Below, one piece after another: positions 41,366 through 50,700 of a DNA stretch of 64,000 nt. The notes under the pieces are model-generated. The model was not told the origin of the DNA, made no database searches, and saw only the letters and a list, made by a program, of their open reading frames with translations. The translations under genes and the position numbers were made by a program. Source of the DNA: Micromonospora_H sonneratiae. GTDB taxonomy: Bacteria; Actinomycetota; Actinomycetes; Mycobacteriales; Micromonosporaceae. Numbering within the stretch: position 1 is the first letter of the stretch; every line of letters begins with the position of its first letter. The stretch lies in assembly GCF_042679305.1 (NCBI RefSeq), contig NZ_JBHTMP010000020.1, positions 1 to 64,000 on the forward strand, read 5' to 3'.

Positions 41366-41787
41366 GCCATGACATTAGGCAGCGGTAGGGGGTCGCTCCC
41401 ATCCCGTCGGCCGGCGTCTCCCGGGTAGGGCTGTCCCCACCTCGCCGGGTACGCCCTCGTCGGCGGCCCGCCACGCCGGTTCACCCCGTACGCGGGCGGC
41501 CCGCCACGCCGGTCGTCGGTTGACGCCCGGCGATTGGTCAGAGAAGTCGGAATTGAGCCATAATTGGCGGGCGGCCATCGGGGCTGTCGTAAGCGATCTT
41601 GTGAATGGAGAGCCTGGTGAAGCCGTGTCGCGGTCTAACAAGATCGCGATTTGTGCACCTCTTCACAAGCGCCTACTCTGTTACTCCGACGGGGCCCGTT
41701 AACACAGCCGGTTACCGAGGCTGTCAGCGGGAGTACCGAAACGACCCGCTTGTCCGGCTGGTCGAGGATCGCACCGCACGGAGTCAC
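41366..41787. other. 422-bp divergent region between sensor kinase and rex
   Basis: No gene supported. It carries the Rex operator (41651-41668). A possible promoter places TTGTGC (41651-41656) 16 bp before TACTCT (41673-41678), so the operator would overlap the -35 box. A lone half-site TTGTGAA lies near 41599. Confidence 0.6.
41651..41668. promoter_or_regulatory. Rex operator (ROP) upstream of rex-hemACDB
   Basis: TTGTGCACCTCTTCACAA matches the Rex consensus TTGTGAA-N4-TTCACAA with one mismatch. It sits 120 bp before the rex start. In Streptomyces coelicolor the rex-hemACD operon is autoregulated through such a site, and high NADH releases Rex. Confidence 0.85.
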
Positions 41788-42558
41788 ATGAGTCAGCACC
41801 GCCCGACAGGCGCGTCCGGCCGCGCCGGTGTCGTCCCGGCGCTTCCGGATCTCCCTGAGGCGACGGTCGCCCGGCTCCCGGAATACCTTCGCGCTCTGCA
41901 CCAGGTCGCCGAGGCCGGCAACGACACGGTCTCCAGTGAGGGACTGGCAACGGCAGCCGGTGTCAACTCGGCCAAGCTCCGCAAGGACCTGTCCCACCTC
42001 GGTTCGTACGGCACCCGTGGGGTCGGTTACGACGTCGCGCTGTTGATCGACCAGATCGAGTTCGTGCTCGGGCTCACCCAGCGCCGGGCGGTGGCCCTGG
42101 TCGGGGTGGGTAACCTCGGTCACGCCCTGGCCGGTTACGCGGGGTTCGCCAGCCGGGGATTCCGCATCGCCGCGCTGCTCGACGCCGACCCGGAGCGGGT
42201 CGGCGAGCAGATCAACGGCCTCGTCGTACGGCACATCGCCGACCTTCCGCAGATCGCGGCCGAGGAACCGATCGCGATCGGTGTGATCGCCACCCCCGCC
42301 GCCGCAGCGCAGAACGTCGCGGACCAACTGGTCGCCGTCGGTGTGACGAGCATCCTCAACTTCGCCCCGTGCGTTCTCTCCGTTCCGGAGGGGGTCGACG
42401 TACGCAAGGTCGATCTCGCGATCGAGCTGCAGATCCTCTCCTTTCACGAACATCGCAAGGCGTCCCTCACCGCGCTGCCCACCACCCCCGGACCGGGGCT
42501 GACGTCGATGCCGTTCGGGTTGGCGGGAGCTGGTCCCCAAGAGGCGGTCGGCTCGTGA
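41788..42558 (+). CDS. rex: Redox-sensing transcriptional repressor Rex
   Basis: 256 aa. The N-terminal winged helix (about 25-95) includes RLPEYLRALHQV and VNSAKLRKDLSHLGSYGTRGVGY, the conserved DNA-binding helix. The Rossmann domain has GVGNLG (106-111) for NAD(H). It senses the NADH/NAD ratio and represses respiratory and haem genes when NADH is low. ATG at 41788; the reading frame is open upstream but not conserved. It overlaps hemA by four bases. A near-consensus Rex operator lies upstream, so autoregulation is expected. Confidence 0.95.
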   Translation: MSQHRPTGASGRAGVVPALPDLPEATVARLPEYLRALHQVAEAGNDTVSSEGLATAAGVNSAKLRKDLSHLGSYGTRGVGYDVALLIDQIEFVLGLTQRRAVALVGVGNLGHALAGYAGFASRGFRIAALLDADPERVGEQINGLVVRHIADLPQIAAEEPIAIGVIATPAAAAQNVADQLVAVGVTSILNFAPCVLSVPEGVDVRKVDLAIELQILSFHEHRKASLTALPTTPGPGLTSMPFGLAGAGPQEAVGS

Positions 42559-43940
42559 ACCTGCTCGTCGTCGGCGCGTCCTACCGCGCCACGCCGGTCG
42601 CCATGCTCGAGCGACTCGCGGTGGCCCCGGCCGACCTTCCCGGCATGCTCGAGCGTCTGCTGGCCCAGCCGTACGTGGGCGAGGCCGTCGTCGTCTCCAC
42701 CTGCAACCGGGTGGAGATCTACGCCGCCGTCTCCGGCTTCCACGGCGGGCTGGGCGACATCTGTACGGTGCTGGCCGAACGGACCGGCTGCGCGCCGGCG
42801 GAACTGGCCAACCACCTCTACGTGCACTACGACGGTGCCGCGGTCAACCACGTCTTCCGGGTCGCTGCCGGCCTGGACTCGATGGTGGTCGGCGAGGCGC
42901 AGATCCTCGGCCAGCTCCGGGACGCCTACCACGCCGCCACCTCGGCCGACACCAGCGGACGGTTGCTGCACGAACTCATGCAGCAGGCGCTGCGGGTGGG
43001 CAAGCGGGCCCATACCGAGACCGACATCGACCGGGCCGGGCGGAGCGTCGTCACCGCCGCGCTCAACGTCGCAGCCGCCCACCTCGACGGCGGGCTCGTC
43101 GGCCGGGCGGCCCTGGTGATCGGGGCCGGGGCGATGGGTGCGCTGACCGTCGCCACCCTGTCCCGGCTCGGCGTCGGCCCGCTGACCGTCACCAACCGGG
43201 GGGCCGACCGGGCGGTCCGGCTGGCCGAGTCGTACGGGGCGACGGCGGTGCCATACGCCGATCTCTCCGCCACGCTGTCCACTGTAGACATCATAGTCGC
43301 GGCCACGGCGTCCCCGGAACCGGTGCTCACCCGCGAGATGATGGCCCGTACGCTGGACCGACGCTCCGCATCGGCAACGGACCCGCTGGTCGTGATCGAC
43401 CTCGCGCTGCCCCGGGACGTCGAGCCCGGGGTCGGTGCGTTGTCCGGCCTGACGGTCGTCGACATCGACGGGTTGGCCACGCAGCTGTCCGACAGTTCCG
43501 CAGTGACCGACACCGACGCCGTCGCCCGGATCGTCGGCGGTGAGGTGGAAGCCTTCCTGACCTGGATGCGGGGTGCGAACGTCGCGCCGACCGTGGCCGC
43601 GCTGCGGGGGCGGGCCGACGACGTGGTCAGCGCCGAGCTGCGCCGATTCAACCAGCGGCGACCGGAGCTGACCGACGACCAGCGTGCCGAGGTGGCACAC
43701 ACCCTGCACCGCGTGGTGCAGCGGTTGCTGCACTCACCGACGGTACGGGTCCGCCAGCTCGCCGCCGAGCCGGGCGGGGACCAGTACACCGCTCTGCTAC
43801 GCGAGCTGTTCGACCTCGAAGTGCCGCAGAGCGCGCCGGTCGATGTCGTACCCGACCTCGACCTCGGCGTACCGCAGGGCGGCCCGGTCGACATGATCTC
43901 CGATTTCACTCCCAACCACGCCTCCGGAGGTGAGCGATGA
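42555..43940 (+). CDS. hemA: Glutamyl-tRNA reductase
   Basis: 461 aa. First enzyme of C5-pathway tetrapyrrole synthesis: reduces glutamyl-tRNA(Glu) to glutamate-1-semialdehyde with NADPH. The catalytic Cys50 is in VVSTCNRVEIYA, AAGLDSMVVGEAQILGQLRDAY is the family signature, the NADPH fold has VIGAGAMGALTVATL, and the helical dimerisation domain is C-terminal. GTG start overlapping the rex stop (GTGA). The C-terminus carries an extra repeat-like tail (PQSAPVDVVPDLDLGVPQGG). Confidence 0.96.
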   Translation: MNLLVVGASYRATPVAMLERLAVAPADLPGMLERLLAQPYVGEAVVVSTCNRVEIYAAVSGFHGGLGDICTVLAERTGCAPAELANHLYVHYDGAAVNHVFRVAAGLDSMVVGEAQILGQLRDAYHAATSADTSGRLLHELMQQALRVGKRAHTETDIDRAGRSVVTAALNVAAAHLDGGLVGRAALVIGAGAMGALTVATLSRLGVGPLTVTNRGADRAVRLAESYGATAVPYADLSATLSTVDIIVAATASPEPVLTREMMARTLDRRSASATDPLVVIDLALPRDVEPGVGALSGLTVVDIDGLATQLSDSSAVTDTDAVARIVGGEVEAFLTWMRGANVAPTVAALRGRADDVVSAELRRFNQRRPELTDDQRAEVAHTLHRVVQRLLHSPTVRVRQLAAEPGGDQYTALLRELFDLEVPQSAPVDVVPDLDLGVPQGGPVDMISDFTPNHASGGER

Positions 43941-44902
43941 GGGCACTTCGCCTCGGGACCCGGGGCAGCGCATTGGCGCTGGCCCAGTCGCAGCGCGTCG
44001 CCGACGCGGTCCAGGCGGCCACCGGCCGCGAGGTCGAGCTGGTGACCGTGCTTACCGCCGGTGACCAGTCCAGCGTCCCCGTGCACCGGCTGGGGGTCGG
44101 GGTGTTCGTCTCCGCGTTACGCGACGCGCTGGCCGCCCAGGAGATCGACTTCGCGGTCCACTCCTACAAGGACCTGCCCACCGCCGGCCACCCCGGTCTG
44201 CACATCGCCGCGGTGCCGCAACGGGAGGACCCGCGCGACGCGCTGGTCGCCCGCGACGGTCGTACCCTGGCCGAACTGCCCCCGGGAGCCACCGTCGGGA
44301 CCGGAGCACTCCGGCGGATCGCCCAGCTGCACGCACTCGGGCTGCAACTGGCGGTCACCCCGATCCGGGGCAACGTCGACTCCCGTCTCGGGCGCGTACT
44401 CGGTCCGGAGGCGGATCTCGACGCCGTGGTGCTGGCCCGTGCCGGGCTGGCCCGACTCGGTCGTACCGACGTGATCACCGAGACCCTCGATCCGATGCTG
44501 ATGCTGCCCGCACCCGCCCAGGGTGCCCTCGCGGTGGAGTGCCGGATCGACGACCCAGACCTGGTCGAGCTGCTGGCCGTACTCGACCACGCACCGACCC
44601 GGGCCGCGGTCATCGCGGAACGGGCGATGCTGGCCACCCTGGAGGCCGGGTGCAGTGCCCCGGTCGCCGGATTCGCCGAACTCGCCGAGGGCGACGACGG
44701 TGAAGAGATCTATCTGCGCGGGGCGGTGATCAGCCCGGACGGTGCCAGAGACCTCCGGCTGTCCCGCACCGGAACGCCCGCCGACGCGGCGGAGATCGGT
44801 AAGGCACTGGCCGCCGACCTCCTCGACCTCGGCGCCGACTCGATCCTCGGCCCGCACAACGACGCCGGCGCGAGGACCCAGCAGTTTGGGAGCACAGAAT
44901 GA
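43937..44902 (+). CDS. hemC: Hydroxymethylbilane synthase (porphobilinogen deaminase)
   Basis: 321 aa. Polymerises four porphobilinogens into hydroxymethylbilane. LGTRGSALALAQSQ at the N-terminus, FAVHSYKDLPT, TGALRRIAQL and IRGNVDSRLGR are substrate and cofactor contacts. The dipyrromethane-bearing Cys is in TLEAGCSAPVAG near residue 238. Length is typical. ATG overlaps the hemA stop by four bases, and the 3' end overlaps hemD the same way. Confidence 0.96.
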   Translation: MRALRLGTRGSALALAQSQRVADAVQAATGREVELVTVLTAGDQSSVPVHRLGVGVFVSALRDALAAQEIDFAVHSYKDLPTAGHPGLHIAAVPQREDPRDALVARDGRTLAELPPGATVGTGALRRIAQLHALGLQLAVTPIRGNVDSRLGRVLGPEADLDAVVLARAGLARLGRTDVITETLDPMLMLPAPAQGALAVECRIDDPDLVELLAVLDHAPTRAAVIAERAMLATLEAGCSAPVAGFAELAEGDDGEEIYLRGAVISPDGARDLRLSRTGTPADAAEIGKALAADLLDLGADSILGPHNDAGARTQQFGSTE

Positions 44903-46479
44903 CCCGCACCCGTAAGCCCGCAGGCCGTATCGCGTTCGTCGGGGCCGGCCCCGGCGACCCGGGCCTGCTGACCCGCCGGGCGCACGACGCCCTGGTCGAA
45001 GCCGACCAGGTGGTATACGACCGGGGAGTCCCGGAGTCGCTGCTCGATGCCATCCGCGCCCAGGCGAAGGAGGACGCGCAGTTCACTCCGGCCGAGGGCG
45101 TACCCGGCGACGTAGCGAAGGTGCTGCTCTCGGCGGCCCGTTCGGGCCTGTCCGCGGTGCACCTGGTCGCCGGTGACCCGTTCGGCCACGACTCGGTGGT
45201 CAAGGAGGTGCAGGCGGTGGCCCGTACCGCCGCGCACTTCGAGGTCGTGCCGGGGGTCGGCCAGGCCGAGGGAGTGGCCACCTACGCCGGTGTGCCGCTG
45301 CCGGGCGTACGCACCGTGGCGGACGTCGACGACGTGACCGCGCTGGACTTCGAGGCGTTGGCCTCGGCGGTCAGCCGGGGCTCGCTCTCCCTGGCGGTGG
45401 ACGCGGGGGACCTCGCGGCGATCCGGGACGGTCTGTTGGCCGCCGGCGTGGACGGCACGACCCCGGTCGGCGTGACCGGTGACGGTACCGGCGAGACGCA
45501 GTACACCACCACGTCGAGCGTGGACAGCTTCGTCGCCGCCGCACTCGGATTCACCGGCCGCGTCGTGCTCACCCTCGGCGAGGGAGTCACCGAACGCGAC
45601 AAGCTGAGCTGGTGGGAGAACCGGCCGCTGTACGGCTGGAAGGTGCTCGTGCCCCGGACCAAGGAGCAGGCGGGCGTGATGAGTGCCCGGCTGCGGGCGT
45701 ACGGGGCGATCCCGTGCGAGGTGCCGACCATCGCGGTCGAGCCGCCCCGGACCCCGGCCCAGATGGAACGGGCGGTCAAGGGCCTGGTCGACGGCCGGTA
45801 CGCCTGGGTGGTCTTCACCTCGGTCAACGCCGTACGCGCCGTGTGGGAGAAGTTCGCCGAGCACGGCCTGGACGCCCGGCACTTCGGCGGCGTCAAGATC
45901 GCGTGTATCGGTGAGGCGACCGCCGAGGCGGTACGTGCCTTCGGCATCCAGCCGGAACTGATCCCCTCCGGGGAACAGTCCTCGGACGGGCTGCTGGCCG
46001 AGTTCTCGCCGCACGACGAGATCCTCGACCCGGTCGGTCGGGTGCTGCTGCCACGCGCCGACATCGCGACCGAGACCCTGGCCGCCGGGCTCACCGAGCG
46101 GGGCTGGGAGGTCGACGACGTGACCGCCTACCGCACCGTACGGGCTGCGCCGCCGCCGGCCGAGATCCGCGACGCCATCAAGTCGGGCGGGTTCGACGCG
46201 GTGCTGTTCACCTCGTCCTCGACCGTGCGGAACCTGGTCGGCATCGCCGGCAAGCCGCACGCCCGCACCGTGGTCGCGGTCATCGGCCCGAAGACGGCAG
46301 AGACGGCGACCGAGTTCGGTCTGCGGGTCGACGTCCAGCCGGCGCACGCGTCAGTGCCGGACCTGGTCGAGGCGTTGGCGGCGTACGCGATCGAGTTGCG
46401 TGAGAAGTTGGCGGCGATGCCCGCCAAGCAGCGTCGTGGCTCCAAGGTCCAGGGGCCGACCGCACTGCGGTTCCGGTAG
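44899..46479 (+). CDS. hemD: Uroporphyrinogen-III synthase with degenerate methyltransferase N-domain
   Basis: 526 aa. The C-terminal half (about 250-505) is HemD: VLVPRTKEQAGVMSARLRAY, VVFTSVNAV, CIGEATAEAVRAFG, LLPRADIATETL and VLFTSSSTVRNLVG; it closes hydroxymethylbilane to uroporphyrinogen III. The N-terminal half begins like SUMT/CobA (FVGAGPGDPGLLTRRAHDAL, GDPFGHD, VVPGVGQAEGVATYAGVPL), but the usual SUMT loops are altered, so methyltransferase activity is doubtful. The same fused form occurs in mycobacteria. 4-bp overlap with hemC, then 55 bp to hemB. Confidence 0.94.
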   Translation: MTRTRKPAGRIAFVGAGPGDPGLLTRRAHDALVEADQVVYDRGVPESLLDAIRAQAKEDAQFTPAEGVPGDVAKVLLSAARSGLSAVHLVAGDPFGHDSVVKEVQAVARTAAHFEVVPGVGQAEGVATYAGVPLPGVRTVADVDDVTALDFEALASAVSRGSLSLAVDAGDLAAIRDGLLAAGVDGTTPVGVTGDGTGETQYTTTSSVDSFVAAALGFTGRVVLTLGEGVTERDKLSWWENRPLYGWKVLVPRTKEQAGVMSARLRAYGAIPCEVPTIAVEPPRTPAQMERAVKGLVDGRYAWVVFTSVNAVRAVWEKFAEHGLDARHFGGVKIACIGEATAEAVRAFGIQPELIPSGEQSSDGLLAEFSPHDEILDPVGRVLLPRADIATETLAAGLTERGWEVDDVTAYRTVRAAPPPAEIRDAIKSGGFDAVLFTSSSTVRNLVGIAGKPHARTVVAVIGPKTAETATEFGLRVDVQPAHASVPDLVEALAAYAIELREKLAAMPAKQRRGSKVQGPTALRFR

Positions 46480-46534
46480 GACCTGCGGTACTGGCAAAGC
46501 ACTGCTGTTCCGGTCATCTAGGAGGCGGCACACC

Positions 46535-47518
46535 ATGTCCTACCCGGAAGTCCGGCCACGCCGGCTACGACGCACCCCGGCGATCCGTCGGCTGGTCGAG
46601 GAGACCCGCGTCGCTCCGGCGGAACTGGTACTGCCGATGTTCGTCAGGGAGGGGCTGACCGATTCCCGGCCGGTCGCCTCCCTGCCGGGCGTCGTCCAGC
46701 ACTCGCGGGATTCGCTGCGTAAGGCGGCGGTCGAGGCGGTGCAGGCCGGCGTCGGGGGCATCATGCTCTTCGGCGTTCCGGAGACCCGGGACGAGACCGG
46801 CTCGGCCGGCTGTAGACCGGACGGCATCCTCAACATGGCCATCCGGGACGTGGTGACCGAGGTCGGCGACGCCACCGTGGTGATGAGCGACCTGTGCCTG
46901 GACGAGTTCACCTCGCACGGGCACTGTGGCCTGCTCACCCCGGACGGCAGCGTGGACAACGACGCGACGCTGGCCGCGTACGCCGAGATGGCGGTGGCCC
47001 AGGCCGCCGCCGGGGTCCATGTCGTCGGGCCCTCCGGCATGATGGACGGCCAGGTCGGCGTGGTACGCCGGGCCCTGGACGCGGCCGGCTACCAGGACGT
47101 CTCGATCCTGGCGTACGCGGCGAAGTACGCCTCGGCGTTCTACGGGCCGTTCCGGGACGCGGTCGAGTCGGCGTTGGAAGGCGACCGGCGTAGCTACCAG
47201 CAGGACCCGGCCAACCTCCGGGAGTCGCTGCGCGAGGTACGGCTGGACGTCGCCGAAGGCGCGGATCTGGTGATGGTGAAGCCGGCTCTGCCCTACCTCG
47301 ACGTGCTGGCCGCGGTGCGGGCCGAGGTGGACGTGCCGGTCGCCGCCTACCAGGTCTCCGGCGAGTACGCGATGGTCGAGGCGGCTGCCGCCAACGGCTG
47401 GATCGATCGGGACCGGGTCATGCTGGAGACGCTGACCTCGATCCGGCGGGCCGGTGCGCAGATCATCCTCACCTACTGGGCGACCGAGGCCGCCCGCCTC
47501 CTGCGCGAGCGTTACTGA
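46535..47518 (+). CDS. hemB: Delta-aminolevulinic acid dehydratase (porphobilinogen synthase)
   Basis: 327 aa. Condenses two 5-aminolevulinates to porphobilinogen. TIM-barrel motifs: LVLPMFVREG, MLFGVPE, VMSDLCLDEFTSHGHCG (metal-ligand region), the Schiff-base Lys in AYAAKYASAFYGPFRDA and the second Lys in DLVMVKPALPYLD. ATG at 46535 with AGGAGG 9 nt upstream. Last gene of the rex-hem operon in the window; hemL and hemE are not seen here. Confidence 0.96.
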   Translation: MSYPEVRPRRLRRTPAIRRLVEETRVAPAELVLPMFVREGLTDSRPVASLPGVVQHSRDSLRKAAVEAVQAGVGGIMLFGVPETRDETGSAGCRPDGILNMAIRDVVTEVGDATVVMSDLCLDEFTSHGHCGLLTPDGSVDNDATLAAYAEMAVAQAAAGVHVVGPSGMMDGQVGVVRRALDAAGYQDVSILAYAAKYASAFYGPFRDAVESALEGDRRSYQQDPANLRESLREVRLDVAEGADLVMVKPALPYLDVLAAVRAEVDVPVAAYQVSGEYAMVEAAAANGWIDRDRVMLETLTSIRRAGAQIILTYWATEAARLLRERY

Positions 47519-47574
47519 CACTCACCGGGGGTCCCAACCCGACACCGTCCCCGACCCGGAGATCGGGAAGTGCT

Positions 47575-47592
47575 GGCCGACAAGGGTCGGCC
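47575..47592. terminator. Weak hairpin after hemB
   Basis: GGCCGAC (47575-47581) and GTCGGCC (47586-47592) form a 7-bp stem with loop AAGG, in the 226-bp gap between convergent hemB and the nuclease gene. Short, so low confidence. Confidence 0.35.
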
Positions 47593-47744
47593 CGGCCGCC
47601 GGAGACACACCCACCGCAGCCGGGCCGATCGTGACGCGCGTCGGAGTCGGAGTCGGTGGGAGGAGCGGGTCGCCACGACATCGAGGCGTCCCGCCCCCAC
47701 CACGGGTCGATCTGGACTACCGGTCGTCGTTCACGCTGAGCCGG

Positions 47745-50700
47745 CTAATCGTCATTGACGATGGTGCCGATGGCCAGCGGATCGCCCAGCCGTAGTGCTG
47801 GATCACCGACCACCGTGAACAACAGCTTTTCGTTGCCCTCACGCCTACGGTCACCGTGTACCGACACCGTGAACGTCACCGAGGTCTGGCCGGCGGCCAG
47901 GGTCCGACAACCGGCGAACAGCTTGAAGTCCGTACCCGGGGTCGCGGTCAGGCCCAGGGCCGCCGCACAGAGCAGGACCGGCTGGGACAGCGGCCGGGAA
48001 ACCTCGACGGTGAAGACCATCGGGGTGCCGCCCTGGTTGCCCTCGACCACCGACACGTCCGCCACCGTCAGCGCCGGCCGCGAATGGAACCGGGCCACCT
48101 GCGGGTCGTGGTCGCTGGAACCACGGGAGCCGTCACCCTCGTGACTGGCCGGCCAGTCCGCGTTGATGTGCGCAGCCCGCATCTCGATCAGGTCCCGGTG
48201 CAGGACACCGTTGACGAACAGATGGTCGAGCGTCTGCACCTGGCCCTCGAAGACGTACGAGTACGCCGATGCCGGAGCGTCGGCGGCCAGGTCGTCCCAG
48301 AGGTTGCGCATACCGGCGTCGTACAGCGGGGCGAGCTGGTCCGACGGGGTCGGGTCGGCCCCGGTGGCGATGGGGTCGTCGGGACGGGGGAAGACGTTCA
48401 GGTCACCACCCAGGACGACCCGGGCGTTGGCGTCCCCGGCCTCGATCGCCTGCACGATCGCCGCGCCGTACGCCGCCTGCTCGCGGCGCTGCCCGACCCG
48501 ACGGTCCGGCCCGGACGAGTAGTGGTTGCTCACCGCCCAGAGGGTGAACCGTTCCGACCCGCCAGGAGTGGCCGCGACCGAGAACCTGGCCACCTGGGGT
48601 GCCCGGGTGTAGACGTTCGAGCCGTCCACCCCGGTCGACCGGTCCACGTCCGCCGGCAGTACGGCGTTGAGCGACTTCGGGTTCTGCACGTCCGCATTGG
48701 CCGGCAGACCGGCCGACCGGTAACGCACCGTCGGCGCCGCCCCGAGCACCGGGTCGGTGGCGTCGACGGTAGCCAGCGACAACCGGTCGGTGCGGTAGAG
48801 GAATGCCGAGGTGATGCCCCGGGCATCGGCTCCGGTGCGGTCGTACGCCGCCGCGTAGGCCGGTCCACCCGCCGCCGCGACGGCCAGCGCCAACTCCTGG
48901 AGGGTGTCCGGCGCGCCGTCGGCGTTGTCGGTGGTCCCGCAGACCAGCGTCGATCCGGAGACCGAGCAGATGTCCTGGTCCTCGGCCTCCTGTACGAGGA
49001 GCAGGTCCGGTCCGTGCAGGTCGTTGATGATCTGGTCGGCGAGTGCGGCCAGCTGCGCGGCGTACTCCTCCGCACTGGCCGGCACGTAGTCGAACGGCGG
49101 ATCCACGCCGGGGCAGCCGCTGTTGCCGGTGAAGTCACAGCCGTCGAACGGGTCGTCGCGGTAGTCGTACAGGTTCTCCACGTTGTACGACGCGACCGCC
49201 AACTCCCGGTTACGGTCCGCCGGGCGGGGCGGGTGGTTCGTGGACGGGTCGGCCCCGGCCGCGAAGGCCGCCTGCTCGACCTGTACGCCGTACTTCTCGA
49301 ACGAGTAGTAGAGCCCGCCGACCGCGTCGGTGGTGAGCCGGTCGAAGGTGCGGGCCGGGGGCAGCAGCGTCGTGTTGTCCCGGGAGACGCCCTTCACCCC
49401 CATGCTGCCGAGCATGATCCGCTGACCGTTGCCGTCGTCGAAGAGCCGGCTGGGGTCGTTGTCCAGCGGGTGCGAGTCCCGGAACACCCGCTGGGCGTGT
49501 GCGTCGGCCCGCCCCAGCAGCGGGTCGTCGCGGTCGACCAGCCAGATCTCCGCGTCGGCGGTGGAGGCGAAGACGTCCCGCCCGGTGACCGCGCCGCTGC
49601 CGGACCGTACCCGGAGCCGGGCACCCTCGTGTCGTTCCCAGAACCGCTCGGCGTCGGCCAGGTCGGCCGGTGGCACCGCGTCGGTCACCTCGACCTCGGT
49701 GGCGATGTCGAGACCGGTGGCCAGTCGGGTCACCAGCGACGCGCCCGAGAGCTGGGTCATGTTGAAGTACTCCGACACCCGGGCCCGCAGTACCACCTCG
49801 TCACCGACCGTCGGCACGTATCCGCCGATCAGGCTGGTGTTGGACCCCATGAAGACGTAGATGCCGTCCGACGTGGTCGGGTCGCCGTCGCGGTCGGAGA
49901 TCCGGCTCTGGAGGAAGAAGCCGTGCTGGTCGGCGCCGGCCGAGGTACGGGCCAGCGTCCGCTGCGTGATCACCCCGCGTACGTCGTACCGGTCGGTGCT
50001 GGTGCCGTTTCCGGAGGAGGGAGCCAGCGGGGAGCGGTCGGCCGGGCCGGACTCGGTGTCCAGGGTGCGCCCCTGCACCTCGCCGACGGTCCGTACCTTC
50101 GTCACCTGGACGCTGAGTGAGCAGGTGCTGCTGGTGCCCTCGGCATCGGTCGCGGTGACGGTCACGGTGTAGGAACCGGCGGCCAGGTCGGCGCTGGCGG
50201 TGATCGTCGCCCGGGCGGTACCGCCGGTCCCGTCGGCCGGGGTGACCGAGGTACGACTGATCGAGCCGCTGGTCGGAGCCGGTACGACGGCGGTGACCGC
50301 CAGGTCGACGATGGTGTCGTCGACGTCGGTCGCGGTGACCTCCCGGCTGGCTGCCGTGCCGAACGAGGTGACCAGCGGTTCGCCGCAGACCAGGGTGGCC
50401 GGGTGGTCGACCGGGCCGCCACCGGTGGTGTGCCGGCCCAACCCGTCGAAGGTGTCCGTCGCCAGGCCGGTCCACTGGACCGCCGGGTCGAAGGCGTCGG
50501 ACGGGTCGGTGTCGCCAGAGATCACCGAGGGCTGCCGGCGCAGGGTGTTGTCGGCGGTGCTGGTCAGCCCGGTGCCCCACTCGCTGCCCGGGTCGACGCC
50601 CACCTGACCGATGGAGTCGACCACCCGGTCGCCGGCCCGCAGCACGATCGCGTCGTCACCGTTGAACAGGCCGACGCTGGTCGTCTGGTCGGCTTCGGCC

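Noticed and set aside
39351..41474. A 707-codon open frame covering the response-regulator gene and the antisense of the kinase region
   Set aside because: Only the 3' 221 codons (from the ATG at 40016) encode a conserved protein. The rest is an Arg/Pro/Gly-rich shadow of the kinase gene in another frame.
46480..46534. Riboswitch or leader before hemB
   Set aside because: Only 55 bp with a plain AGGAGG ribosome site; no conserved fold seen.
47519..47744. Small open frames between hemB and the nuclease
   Set aside because: No ribosome site, no conserved sequence; ordinary convergent spacer.
47856..50120. A 754-codon plus-strand open frame opposite the nuclease gene
   Set aside because: Composition is Arg/Gly/Val-rich with no domain. 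The minus strand encodes a full secreted nuclease.
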